Shown here piece after piece: positions 50,123 through 62,327 of a DNA stretch of 64,000 nt (position 1 is its first letter; every line of letters starts with the position of its first letter). Made by a program: the position numbers and the translations under genes. This stretch comes from Prunus persica (Eukaryota; Streptophyta; Magnoliopsida; Rosales; Rosaceae), in the NCBI RefSeq assembly GCF_000346465.2, contig NC_034014.1, forward strand, positions 30,327,777 through 30,391,776, in the 5' to 3' direction. The notes below the pieces were generated by a model. That model was not told the DNA's origin and ran no database searches. It worked only from the letters and a program-made list of their open reading frames with translations.

Positions 50123-51152
50123 CTTTGGAGAATTGCTTTCTTCAACACTCACACTTTCTCCCTGCTCTGTGTCTCGCTCTGCTCTCTAATTTTTTTTCCA
50201 AGGAGGCAGCCACAAATATATAAGAAGGCTGTTCTCCAATCACTGAGGACGAATTCGAGCTCGGTGATGAAGACGTGTAGCCGGGGCTCAGATGAGTTTT
50301 ATGGTTGCGAACTTGCGATTAATTAATTTTTAGGATAAGAAATATTAAATAGAAAAGGCTAAATTGTTGCTAGTTAATAAAATATGGAAAGGGAAAAATG
50401 CCAATAAAATGTTTTATTAGGTAAAATTTGTCAAAAATACAACTGAAAAATTAGACCATTTTAATATTTTAATATAATTTATTTATAATTTATAATATAT
50501 ATTATTTTTATTTAATAATATATGAAAAATACATGAATTTTCTCTATATTATTGAAAATTTTATAAAAAATTTGTATTAAATGTGAAGAATACATATGTA
50601 CATGTATTAAAAGTGAATCTTCTGATTTTCAAAAACGTGTATTTACCCCCATCAAAATGTGAAAATTCATTGATGAACCCTAAAATGCGAGAATTCATAA
50701 CTGAAACCTCAAAATTCATTACATGGTTGTGTGATTTGTTGGGCAGTATCCAATTTTACACTTGTCTTTTATTCTAGAATAAGTATGACAAGGTCCATAG
50801 TGTATATAAATCTATAATTTTTTAATTCTTGGGTGGCTGATATTAGTGAATCCTACTAATTTTTTTTTCCTCTCAGATTCAATCGAAGAACAAGCGGCAT
50901 TTCAGATCAACAACCCTCCCCATGGTTTTCTATTGAGATCAATCGGAGGTAAAATTGTTATTGAAAAACTTTGTGACCACAGGAACATACAACTTTCGAC
51001 GTATGAAGGCGATTTTCTTTCTGGAAAGTTGCTCAGAAAGTTAGCCAATTCGCTTCTCATTTTGAAAGAAAATTCTTGATTCCCAGCAAGAAAGCAACTG
51101 GTAAAACAATTGATATACATCAAAATTGAATTACAAGAAGTGATGAAGAAGA
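50123..51152. other. GRXS14 promoter and FMN-hydrolase 3' flank
   Basis: About 1.03 kb. The left part (50123-50250) should be the GRXS14 leader. The AT-rich middle (50340-50860) shows nothing. An unassigned plus-strand ORF at 50846-51079 is discussed under rejected items. Confidence 0.45.
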
Positions 51153-53787
51153 CTATTCTTGTGCAAGCTTGGTTTGATTTGTTGAAATGCCAATCCCCAG
51201 CAAAGAAAGATCTTGTCGAAGCAAATCTGCATTTTTGAAATGTAGACCAATGATACCAATTTCCTTTGCAGCTTCTACATTTCTCATACTGTGATGCAAC
51301 CATGAACCAAGATAATAATTAATTAGTATGTGAAGTTAACTCATTCATTGTCTACAAACTAGATCGATCATAATACCAAAGTTCTAAGAATAAATTAAAG
51401 TATAAAAAAGAACCTGAAACTACAGAAGCAATCATGCAACATGAATTGGAACCATGAATAAAAGGTTTTTCTATCTCCGAGTTTTAAAACCTTCAAAACT
51501 CGCAAAACCAAAATCTTGAATTCAACTTTTATATTGGTAGGTTGCAACATTGAATCTTGGCGACACACACTAAGCCCAACTGGGTGCTTTAGATAAACTT
51601 AAATGACCAAATAATTGAATTTCTGGAAGAACATTAATGCAATGAAAACTCTGTCATTAATGGCAATCCTATATTCAGATCACACAAGGAAGCAAACCTG
51701 TTGTCGATGAAGATACAGCTAGCTGGATCAACTTTTAGAAGTCTTTCAACTTCCAAATAGAATTCAGGATCAGGCTTCCTCTTCCCTGAAGAAAAAAAAA
51801 AAAAAAAAAAAAGTGCACAGGCAGAGCATTGAGACATTCATGTGGATGTGCTTGTGCAGCTACATATGGAAGAGAATCCTAAAAGTAAAATGCAAACACT
51901 TAACGTACCACTTATACATGAACAGAACGTCCAAGATAAATATTTTGAGATGTTTAATTTGTCCTCAATCATCTCGTACCTAACAAAACAAAATTTCCTG
52001 AATAAAATGATAAACTGCTTCACTTAATAAGAAAACTTGATATAGAAATTTTCATCTAACCAGATGGGATAGTTTGTGAAGGCATGCATCTCATAGTTGC
52101 TATCTTTCAATGAATGAAGCAATTCTTCTATGCCTTCAACATAGGAATATCCCTTTCTCATGCAATCTTTTAGGCCTGCAAAGATAAATGAAGTACTTTC
52201 CTGTAAGATTCGGAAGGAAGAGCATATTATACGAGAACACATTTTACCACTCTGATATCATGTCAAAGTACAGACTTAAGTGCTTCAATCTACCCAGTTC
52301 AATAAGACTAACAATACAATGTTTCGGAAGTCGCTGAAAAGTAATTTTGATGAGGGCTTCATAATAAAAGAAACAAAAGAAATTAACAATTCCACAATGC
52401 AATGCCAAATATTAGAGGATTGATTAGTATATGTCATAATTTTGGAATCAATATGAGGTATCTACATTATGTTGCACAGAAGTTTCACAGACAAGCAAAT
52501 TCCGCACTGCATGTACCATTGTTCTTTTCACTATCAGTATCAACCTTCATTAAGCAAGAAAAAGAATCATTTACACAAACGATAACAGCAGAAAAATGAA
52601 GCAACATGAAGAAAAGTCATTTTCTAGTGACACGAAGTACATTCTTACTGGCTCAGACTTCTAAGGACTGAGTTAAAGTCTTATGAAAGAGGTAGTATTT
52701 GAAATACATGACAGCAGAGATGACTGGAAAAATGTACCCCAAAAGCTTACATCTTCATTTTTTTTTTAAAGTAAGAAATTCCAACTAACCTTCCAAATCT
52801 AGAGGCCTTCCATCAGTAAAGAACTTTCTCGCTAGCTCCATCTGGTGGCAAAATGATTTGTCATACAGCAATTTGACATGCTATAGCATGGAATAAAAAT
52901 TCATATTTTGAACGTATAATTTTGTTTGCTTCCGTTAAATAGAACAAAATTATGCATTTTCACTTGAGAGTTCAAAAAGCAATATCTTTCAAAGATCGTC
53001 AGAAGCCAAATTACCAAATGAATATTACATTTTTCTGTTCAAAGTTGACAACTGAAAAGTTCAAAACAGGCAGTGATACCATATATTCATTTTCACTTGC
53101 AGATGGGGATGGGACCCGTCACCCATAGGTAAGACTTAATAATAGTCTTAGTAAACATAATTCCAAGTATACCTCATCAATAATCCCCTTTTCAAACTCA
53201 ATCCACGCAGTTGGGTGCTTGCATTCTATAAGTTCTTCGAAAGACATTCTGGACATGAAATATCACTGCGATTAGCTGGGGCTTACAAATAAAACAGAAA
53301 AAGAATTCTAGCAAGTTGAATTTTTTTTTTCCAATTTCCGTTAAACAGATTCAATTTTCTGATATTTCCAATAAAATGGTTATCCAGCAGCTAGCCAATG
53401 AACGAACCATACGCCATATTGAAAGTCCAAAACCAGTGAGAGCATATCAATTTCTCTTCTTTTATTGTCTTATATGATATAATCAACAAGAAGCAGAGGC
53501 AACCCAATTGAAGGAAATGACAAAAGAAAAGAAATTGAGTTTGGGTACCTGAAGAAGGCAGGGACGTCATGGTAAAAAGGGTCGCGAACAACGGTGTCCA
53601 TGATGTCGAAGAGGAGTATAGGAAGCTTTTGAGTGGTCGTATTGGTATGAAAAGAGACATTGTGGGGAGATAGAGCCATTCTTGTCGATGTTGATATTGG
53701 TGTTGCTGTGGAACGAAATTGAAGTGAGCAGCCGTGCCTTAGACTTACGGGGAAAGGGATCGCGGGTAGTTTCAAGAACAGAGCCAT
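51153..53787 (-). CDS. FHY1: Chloroplast flavin mononucleotide hydrolase 1 (HAD phosphatase)
   Basis: Minus-strand exons 53787..53549, 53248..53173, 52841..52790, 52175..52061, 51979..51909, 51785..51698 and 51288..51153 join to 258 residues. Residues 1-50 are a transit peptide (Ser/Thr/Arg-rich). HAD motif I is LLFDIMDTVVRDP with nucleophile D61; motif II Ser/Thr in HAFTNYP; motif III lysine in GKRKPDPEFY; motif IV in CIFIDNR. Family member AtcpFHy1 dephosphorylates FMN to riboflavin in the stroma (this FHY1 is unrelated to the phytochrome factor of the same name). The usual second aspartate, at +2 from the nucleophile, is methionine here (D-I-M-D-T), with Asp at +3. A 21-nt A run at 51792-51812 is the pyrimidine tract of intron 5 on the coding strand. 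Confidence 0.9.
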
Positions 53788-54491
53788 GAACAATCTGTCT
53801 CTCTCTCACCATCTCTCAATCCTAGACTTGTTTCATTGACATTCCATATTTTTATTTTTTGTTTAATATTTTACAATTAAAAAAAAAAGAGTTTTCTATT
53901 TAAAACCCAACTTCTTTTTGTTCATTCCAATACTTAAATCACTAAGCTGTTAAGTTTTATTATTATGTAAAAAAATAAAAAAGGTCATCCAGCTTAATAT
54001 TTAATTTTAATACATTTATACACACATTCTACCGGAAACAAGTTCAAATGCATGGCTCAATATCCCACCGCGCACCACCCCTCCTACTCCCCACCGTCTT
54101 GTCCATCAAATCCAGAGGACTGTCACTAGCTAACATATTGTCATGGTCCAGCTGCTTAAACAATGAGAAATTGGGATTTGAGGGTTATGGTTGGTGAATT
54201 GATTTAAGTTTTGGGAGATTGATAAAATGGGAAATTGGGAAACACCCCAATCTGCCGGGCACGGAGCTTCCATATCCCTTAATGGGGGTTTTGATCTGCA
54301 ACCCAATTGAAAAACTCAAGGGAAAGAATATAGTCCTGCTTAAATCTTTAGCGTTATATGTTTCACTCTGAAAGCAATTAGACCATTAGACAAGGAATTG
54401 AGCTTATCCCAGTCATAGTGAATTAGATGGCTGTTTGCAACATTAACAAAATCAAGGTCCTGCGCTTTGGTTCAGGAATTGTTCTTTGGTG

Positions 54492-55581
54492 TAGGGGTGG
54501 TTGCGGTTCGGTAACCGCGAATTTTTACTCAAACCGCAAACCGACCGACTATTTGCGGTTTGGTGATTTTTGAAACCGCAAACCGACCGCGTTTTGCGGT
54601 TTAAAACCGCAAATTGTCAAACATTAACAAAAATATAAATTTACAACCTAAATAAATAAATACACAACCTCAATTTCTCAAGCATATATAAATTCACAAT
54701 CGATTCCAATTCTCAAGCATTCACAACCTAAGAAAATTAAAGTTACAATTCCAAACATTCCAATTAAAGTTAAACTTCTCAAGCATTCCAATTCCAAATC
54801 CTTTAAATTTACAAACCAAAAGCAAAATGAATTAAAGTTACAACCAAAAAGAAAATCCAATTCACAGTTAATTAAAGTTACAAACTAAAAGGAAAAATGC
54901 AATACACCAATGTTACAAACTCAAGTGTTGGTGGTGAGTGGATTTGAAGAACCCCTTTGTATTGTTTGAGCACCAACGCTATCTACAAATAAAACAACAT
55001 AGTTTAGTACATTTTATTATAAGAAGAAGCATAAATAACATTAGCATAAATAAACTAATTACTTACAAGTTGTCATATCTTCCATTTCCTTGTAGAATTC
55101 AACCTCATCATCTGTTGGTTCCTTGTAAAAGGAAAATTCGTCCGCTCTAAGCCAATCACTAGTACACACTAATGCCTCTACCATTTTAGGATGCAAAGAG
55201 CTTCTAAAAGGATCCACAATCCTCTTGCCTAGGCTAAAAGCATTTTCACTAGCAACCGTAGAACTTGGAATTGCAAAGATATCCTTGGCAACTTGTGAAA
55301 GAATAGGATATCTTGTTTGGTTCCCTTTCCACCAATTCAAGAGAAGAGAAGGGTTTACAATTTTACTTAATTATTCATAGAGTATAGCCGTGCGGCTATA
55401 CTTTGCGGTTTGCGGTAACCGCAAATTTTAAAAATCAAATACCGCAACCGCAACCGTAAATGCGGTTCGGTTCTTAATACCGCGATTGCGGTTCGGTTTA
55501 CCGCGATTGCGGTTTTATTGCGGTAAAATATCGGTTGGTTTTTGCGGTTTTTCGGTTTTTCGGTTTAAAATGCCACCCCTA
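54492..55581. mobile_element. Deleted hAT transposon (1,090 bp) with perfect 8-bp target duplication
   Basis: The element begins TAGGGGTGG at 54492 and ends CCACCCCTA at 55581. It is flanked by identical 8-mers CTTTGGTG at 54484-54491 and 55582-55589; an 8-bp duplication is the hAT hallmark. Both ends carry many copies of GCGGTTT/AAACCGC, the expected subterminal transposase-binding repeats. Internally, minus strand 55340-55059 encodes a C-terminal transposase remnant (listed separately). Most of the transposase is missing, so the element is non-autonomous. The intact TSD and tidy ends suggest fairly recent insertion. Confidence 0.92.
55059..55340 (-). pseudogene. hAT transposase C-terminal dimerisation domain remnant
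   Basis: About 93 codons on the minus strand read NWWKGNQTRYPILSQVAKDI, then IPSSTVASENAFSLGKRIVD and LVCTSDWLR. This is the hAT C-terminal dimerisation domain (Dimer_Tnp_hAT), whose WW, PSSTVASEN/ERAFS and RLSSLHP-like blocks are diagnostic. The frame extends a few codons upstream to a stop; the BED zinc finger and RNase H-like catalytic part are absent, so no functional transposase can be made. It lies within the element at 54492-55581. Confidence 0.88.
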
Positions 55582-56363
55582 CTTTGGTGTATAGGAGGTG
55601 GGTTCCAATTCCTTTTTACAAATTTCCCGGAAATTGTGGGGTTTGTAAAGGTGAGTTCTTTTGCAATTGAATTGGGCAAACTACAAAACTGACGAAATAG
55701 GAACTTAATAAGTTATTAGATCAATATGAGGGTTAAGTAGGGTGTGTGGGGTGTGTAAATTAATACTTGATTTGAGGGTAGTTAGGAAAAATAATAGAGT
55801 TTTTTTAAAAATTGTGAAAATTTAAATTAAAAATTAGAGTGAACAAAGAGAAGTGTGTGGTTTAAATAGAAAAACTCTATAAAAAAAACCGACGATTCCT
55901 CCTTCGATTACTGTTACGATGAGTCACACTTATGTATGCAAGAGAGGCGCATTTTCTTTTCTTTTATTTGTTTTGGGAAATTGGGTAAAATACTATCCAC
56001 ACACGCACGGCCAAACAACCAAATACTATCCACCCAAAAATTATTGGTAAAATATTATCATTAATAAAAATAAAAATAATGGGTTTGTATTGTTGTAGGC
56101 CTTTTTGAAAAATAAAAATAAAAATAAGTTGCCATTACAAGCCCAATTACAGAAAACATGTTTAATCTTTTTGGGCCGATTTAGTATAAAAACATGTTTA
56201 ATCAGCCCGGATTGTCTGAAGCCCAACCTTAATTAGAGCACCCAAGACCAGAAAAAACTTGGGCTGGCCCAAAAACATGAATCTATTAAATTCTATTCGG
56301 GTCAGGTTTGATTCTACTGGATTCATTCATATATCGGTTGTCGTAAAATGTTATTAGTCTAAC

Positions 56364-56852
56364 GATTTTTAGGTTTAATGGTCTCTGAATTTTGAGTCGA
56401 TTTGTATTTTGGTCCCTCTATTTCTAAAAAAAATTTCGTGGTCCTTCAACTTTAGTTTCTTTATGACAAATGGTCTTGTCTTTAATTTTGTTAACTTTTT
56501 CTATTAAATTTGAGCATATGCATGGCACATAATGTACTATTGAGGGTCAAAATCAAAAATTACTTCACTCTTGAGGTACATAGGCAATTCCTAGCCCACG
56601 CAAACCATACCCACCCTCCCTGTGATGACGAGGATAGGAAGAAGATTTTTTAGTTTTAAAAATAATATTTAGATAGTAAAAATTTAAAATAATGAAAAAA
56701 AATATAATTTTCTCATGCATTTAATATAAAATTGACAATATAACAATTTGTTCTAACGAAAGTGAAATTAAAGGACTACAAGAATGAGTTTAAAAATTAA
56801 AAGATCAATATGGGAATCAGGTCAAAATTCAGGACCATTAGACCTAAAAATC
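56364..56852. mobile_element. ~490-bp inverted-repeat element (MITE-like)
   Basis: The left end GATTTTTAGGTTTAATGGTC at 56364 is mirrored by GACCATTAGACCTAAAAATC ending at 56852; matching continues to about 33 bp (CTGAATTTTGA inside) with a few mismatches and one small indel. There is no coding capacity. No convincing target duplication was found. Confidence 0.6.
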
Positions 56853-56995
56853 CTTACTCTATTTTTGAAGAAAAACCATTCTAATGTATAAATACGAGAT
56901 AGAGACTAGAGGACCAACTTTGGCCTGAGTAGTTGTTTGACACTCACTCTTGCAGCTGATGTAATCCTTTATATTCGTCTTGAATAAATTCCTTC

Positions 56996-57428
56996 ATGGC
57001 AGAACCACCCCTGGATTTTCGTTCTCCATGTTTAGTCTCAGTGACTCTCATCCTCCTCTTGCTTGTAGCCCTCTTGTTCTCTCCTTTAAACCAACAACAC
57101 CATCTCTCTCTCAATTTATCTTCTTCGCTCACCTCCCCATCATCATCTTTTTACCACCAGCAACAAATTACCACCGACAACCACACAACCTTGCATTTTG
57201 CTCCTGCACCTTCCCCATCCCAAGCACTGCTGGAGTTTCAGCGCCATCAGTCTCCTCCGTCAACGTCTGCGCCTCAACTCACTCATACCACTATCAAAGT
57301 ACGCAACCTTTGACAACACTAGTTAATTCATTTAAGTTTCATTTTTCTCTGTTTGTTTGTTTTTGTTTTGTTTTCAGAAAAGAAAGAAAAATAAGTCATT
57401 TTTTCAATAATGCCAAAACTTACTTTAA

Positions 57429-57464
<36 letters not shown>

Positions 57465-59158
57465 ATGTCCAGAAGAACCAGAGCAAAACAGAGAGGATTG
57501 AACAAGAGTTGAGCGTAGCAAGAGCGATTATCCGCAAAGCTATTGTTACGAAGAATTGCACGTCTAACAGCAACGAGATTTACATCCCCACAGGAAGTGT
57601 CTACAGAAATCCCTATGCCTTTCATCAGTTAAGTCTTCTTCTTTTTTCTGTTCTAAATTAAGTTTAACCGGTGGTGTTTGAATCCTATCCTTTGTTTGCT
57701 TGCCACATGCAAAACCAGTGGATTTTTTTTTGCAGTCGGTTTTGGAAATGATATTATAATATATTTTTAAAGCCATTTTCTGTGCTGGTGGGTGCATGCT
57801 TCCTTTTCTTGGTTGTCCCTCGCAAGCAAGTCCACTTCCAAGTTTCTCTTTCCAGAGCGGTCCACATTTGTTGTAACAACTGGCATTATGCTTATATTTA
57901 TACGACCTTGTCTTGTCTTGTGGATGCTGCTGTTGCTCTTTTGGATTAGACTCAAGGAGTGTAATTTGTTATGCTGTTTTGAGTTAATTATAGGAGTCAC
58001 GTAGAGATGGTGAAAAGGTTCAAGATATGGGCCTACAGGGAAGGAGAGTTACCCATGGTCCACAATGGACCCACCACATACATCTACTCCATCGAAGGCC
58101 AGTTTATTTTTGAGATGGAAAGTGGGCCAAGCAGATTCATGGCCGAACATCCTGATGAGGCCCATGCATTTTTCCTACCTCTCAGCGTGTCCAAGATCAC
58201 CGACTTCCTAATCAGACCTCACCACGAAACATTTTTCCATCGACTCCACCGTGTCTTCACCGACTACATTTATGTCATCTCTGATAAATACCCTTACTGG
58301 AATAGGAGCGCTGGAGGCGACCATTTTTTTGTCTCATGCCATGATTGGGTAAAGCTTATATTATATTTTTCAAAATTGTTCTTTTCTTTTCTGACAATCG
58401 TCATGCTGCCCTAAACTATTCTAATGTACTCCTCCCTCGGGTATAAAGGGGAGCAATAATGTTATTATTAATTCTAATGTTATTTTCAGGCGCCAATTAT
58501 CTCACGTGATGATCCCAGGCCCTACAAGAATCTGATGAAGGTGTTATGCAATGCAAACACCTCTGAAGGATTCAAGCCTACCAGAGACGTCTCACTGCCA
58601 GAATATAACCTCAAAGCCTATGAACTTGGACCGCCCCGTTTTGGCGAACGCCCTTCTCAGCGTCCAATCCTTGCCTTCTTTGCTGGTGCAGCCCATGGAG
58701 ACATCAGGAGCATTTTGTTTGAGCATTGGAAGGAAAAAGATGATGAAGTTCGAGTTTATGAAAAACTTCCTGAGAAGATGAACTACCACAAACTAATGGG
58801 GCAAACGAAGTTCTGCTTGTGCCCAAGTGGTTCTGAAGTGGCAAGTCCTAGGGTTGTGGAGGCAATGTATGCAGGGTGTGTCCCGGTCCTCATTTCCGAT
58901 TACTATGCCGTACCCTTTGATGATGTTCTTGATTGGACTAAGTTTTCGATACAAATTCCACCCAAGAGAATACCAGATATCAAGTCAATACTGAAGGCTG
59001 TTCCATATTCGAAGTACTTGAAATTGCAGAAGAGGGTGATGCAAGTGAGAAGGCATTTTGAGCTCAACCGACCCGCTAAGCCCTATGATGTATTTCACAT
59101 GGTGCTTCACTCAGTGTGGCTTAGAAGGCTCAACATTCGGTTGCCAGATCGATTTTAA
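56996..59158 (+). CDS. GT47 exostosin-type glycosyltransferase, tandem copy 1
   Basis: Exons 56996..57298, 57473..57627, 57994..58348 and 58490..59158 join to 493 residues. It is a type II Golgi membrane protein: short cytosolic start, anchor at about 14-30 (LVSVTLILLLLVALLFSP), Ser/Pro-rich stem, then the exostosin domain. Key blocks: [28 protein letters not shown] split by an intron, [79 protein letters not shown] and [15 protein letters not shown]. It resembles the 'probable glycosyltransferase At5g25310' type; plant GT47 members build wall polysaccharides, and donor and acceptor are unknown here. Splice phases match the next gene exactly (exon 2 is 155 nt in both). The (AT)(GT) repeat before exon 2 replaces its pyrimidine tract. 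Confidence 0.92.
57429..57464. repeat. Compound (AT)12(GT)6 microsatellite abutting a 3' splice site
   Basis: An AT run at 57429-57452 continues into GT repeats to 57464, only 8 bp before the exon 2 boundary of the first GT47 gene (ATGTCCAG acceptor at 57472). Confidence 0.85.
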
Positions 59159-59932
59159 GGATCATCAGGAATCTTGTAAGGGTTTTAATAATCATTGTTT
59201 TAGCATGAGATTAAACTCACAGTGATGCGTCAAGCAAACACTAGTCATTCAGATAATGATATTTAATTGTAATGGATGAAAAATAAAGAAGCGTGATATT
59301 ACAGTAAGTGATTCTCCACACGTCTTTCCCCTCCCCCTTCCTTCCTAGTGTTACTTTGCATGATATAATTAAGTCTTGTTGATGTTGATCCTTGTCCCTT
59401 TTTCTTAACCAAAAAGAAGGAAAAAGAAACTGAAATAAATATATAATTGGCTTTTAGTCAATCGAATACAAAACAAAGAAGCCAATATAGGCGGCCGGCC
59501 CTTTTGTTTAATCCAACACGTTTGCACTTTCAAGTAATCTGTGTGCTCTGTAATCATCCAGGCCTAAATTTTGAAGGCATATGAAACTTCCCTTTCCAGC
59601 ATGGAAGATTTGGAAGAATAAATTTCAAATTCCCAAATTGTTGGTGGTTGCTTTTTGAGCATAATGCAGTGCAGAATATGTTACAAACATTTGGTAATAT
59701 GTTAATTAGGAAAACGAGAAAGGGGTGCGTCATGTGACGTGGCAGCATAAGAATGGGTGATAGGATATGTTTATGGAAGTAAAGCAAGGAGAGAGGTAGA
59801 GGTTAGCAGCCTCAAGGTAGAGGTTACCTGTATGCATGTAAGATTAACATTTGGCCATCATGCGGTGAATCCTGTCCTACATTAAATTTAAAGCAGTTGT
59901 GCAATCTGTCTGCATTTTATTAAAAGGGGTTT
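59159..59932. other. Spacer between the two GT47 genes
   Basis: 774 bp containing the 3' UTR of copy 1 and the promoter of copy 2. No transposon ends, pseudo-exons or shared repeats with the upstream flank of copy 1 were recognised. Confidence 0.5.
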
Positions 59933-62327
59933 ATGGCAGCCTTTGAATTCCGGTCACCCTATTTACTCTCTGTAATTTTTCTCCTCCTCATCCTCCTCCT
60001 TCTGGTTCTTATTCCATTCTCTCCCTTCAACCAAAACCATTTCAATCTTATAAGCCTTTCTTCTTCTTCATCTTCTACTCCTCGTCAAAGCAACCAAACA
60101 AGCCAATATCAATATGTCTCACCTGCACCCTCTCCTTCTACTTCCATTGTTGCAGACCATGTCAAAGTAAGCAGCTTTACTTTCCATTGTTGTTTGTATG
60201 TTCTTCGCAATTATAACATTATTTGGCTTTTTGGGCGCTTGTTTTCTTTTATCGTCTTGATTTTTTTCCTTTCTTAGGTTGTACGTTTGTTTTTTGTGCC
60301 ATAACGTTTTCAGAAAAAGAAGAGCAGTGGAATCACGATTGAAGAAGAGTTGGCGAGAGCGAGAGCAGCGATCCGCAAAGCCATTCGTACGAACAAGTAT
60401 ACATCTGATAGACAAGAGATTTACATCCCCAGAGGAAGTGTGTACAGAAATCCCTATGCATTTCATCAGTTGAGTTTTCTTTTTTCTTCTTTTCTTTATT
60501 TGGTTTTTCTTTTTAAAACACATACATATATGGTAAAGTCTAGCGTTTTCATTTCTGGGTTGGAATGAATCAAGAAGATTTTTTTTACCTTATTATTGCC
60601 TAAAAAGTTTGGTGGGGTTTTAATGTTTTTGGACTAATAATCATGCTCATTTGTTTTTAGCAAATTGTTATGCCGATCCTTTTCTTACGAACAAAGCAAT
60701 CCCTTTCAATTTCCAACTTGAGGCCCCTTCCGACTTTATTTTACTAGATTCCTCTTTATTTTTTATTTTTTGTAATTATTGAGGACGGTCCAAATTCTTG
60801 TCTTGTTTTTTGTTTTTTTTGTTTTCCGGCTGTTTATAATTATATATACTCAACCACTTATATTATTGATTGTAATTAATAAATATTACAATAGCATTAT
60901 TTTTCTCTCAAATCAAAACTCAAAAGTAGTTTTTTTTATCTAAAAAAAAAACTCAAAAAGAGTTTAATCCCAAGGCAACTCCGATCCAGAGATGCACACA
61001 CGATTGGTTTTGAAAATTGGGATTAATCCCAAGGCGTTGCGTTACACTCTCAAGTGTTGACTCTATTACTTGTTTAGTGTTGACTTGAAGAGATGATTTT
61101 GAATGGTTGGTTTGGGTTTGGGTTATGTGGGTGAGCAGGAGCCACATAGAGATGGTGAAAAGATTCAAGATATGGGCTTACAAGGAAGGAGAGATACCCA
61201 TCTTCCATAACGGGCCCATGTCCTACATCTACTCCATTGAAGGTCACTTCATCGATGAGTTGGACACCAGTGGAAATTCCCCATTTTTGGCCCGCCATCA
61301 TCATGAGGCACATTCCTTCTTTGTCCCTGTAAGCGTCAAAAGGGTTGCTGATTTCTTGTATGATCGCCCTAAACCATACACATTTCACGGTCGACTGGTT
61401 CGTATTGTCACCGACTACATCAATGTTGTGGCCCACAAGTACCCTTACTGGAATAGGAGCAATGGAGCTGACCACTTTATGCTCTCTTGTCATGATTGGG
61501 TATCTATCAACTTCCACAACTCTCCTTGGAATTTCATTTCCGAACACCAATACTGCTTGGTTCCTTACAAGTAAAACAGCCGTGTGTCATTACGTTATGA
61601 TGGAGGCAAGTATTTTCCTTTATTTCCCGAATATAATAAACCTATGTTTCTTTAATTTTGGCAGGCACCAGAAATCATAGATGATGACCATGAGTTCTAC
61701 AAGAACTTCATAAGAGTACTCTGCAATTCTAACACCTCAGAAGGATTCCAGCCCGGGAGAGACGTCTCACTACCAGAATATAACATACCGGAGAACACTC
61801 TTGGCCCGTCGCTCCTCCACCAACACCCCGATAACCGGCCTATCCTGGCCTTCTTCGCCGGTGGTGCTCATGGAGACATAAGGAAGTTTTTGTTTGAGCA
61901 TTGGAAGGACAAAGATGATGAAATCCAAGTCCACGAGTATCTCCCAAAAGGGCAAAATTACCACCAAATAATGGGACAGACCAAGTTTTGCTTGTGCCCA
62001 AGTGGGACTGAAGTTGCTAGTCCGAGAGTGGTTGAGGCCATGTATGCAGGGTGTGTCCCTGTGCTCATTTCTGACTACTATTCATTGCCCTTCGCTGATG
62101 TTCTCGACTGGAGCAAGTTTACAATAGAAATTCCACCAAAGAGAATACCCGAGATCAAGGCGATATTGAAAGCTGTTCCACACTCAGAATACTTGAAATT
62201 GCAAAAGAGGGTGATGCAGGTGAGAAGGCATTTCATGCTCAACCGACCAGCTAAGCCATTTGATGTATTTCATATGGTGCTTCACTCCATATGGCTAAGG
62301 AGGCTTAACATCAGGCTACCCAATTAA
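59933..62327 (+). CDS. GT47 exostosin-type glycosyltransferase, tandem copy 2
   Basis: Exons 59933..60166, 60314..60468, 61139..61499 and 61665..62327 join to 470 residues. Architecture equals copy 1: N-terminal anchor ([19 protein letters not shown]), Ser-rich stem, exostosin domain with [107 protein letters not shown] and [15 protein letters not shown]. Same intron phases and near-identical C-termini ([18 protein letters not shown]) show a local tandem duplication. Copy 2 keeps the family-typical [11 protein letters not shown] where copy 1 has GDHFFVSCHDW, so copy 1 is the more derived. Intron 2 is about 670 bp versus 366 bp in copy 1. Substrate unknown; Golgi cell-wall or glycan synthesis is inferred. 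Confidence 0.92.

Larger units (their letters stand above)
53788..56995. other. 3.2-kb intergenic with two transposon-like elements
   Basis: Upstream of the FMN hydrolase (-) and of the first GT47 gene (+). It contains the hAT remnant at 54492-55581 and the inverted-repeat element at 56364-56852. The stretches 53830-54480 and 55590-56360 are AT-rich and show no feature I can support. Confidence 0.6.

Noticed and set aside
50846..51079. Plus-strand ORF of 77 codons (IEEQAAFQINNPPHGFLLRS...) preceded by a good TTTCCTCTCAG acceptor-like site.
   Set aside because: No upstream exon, start context or family match could be found, and it overlaps the 3' flank of the FMN hydrolase on the other strand. 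It might be an exon fragment of a lost gene, but I cannot support it.
57328..57573. ORFs across (AT)n/(GT)n repeats, as also near 36468-36913 and 30840.
   Set aside because: Simple-sequence repeats generate open frames (YIYIYI, SLSLSL, RERERE) without coding meaning.
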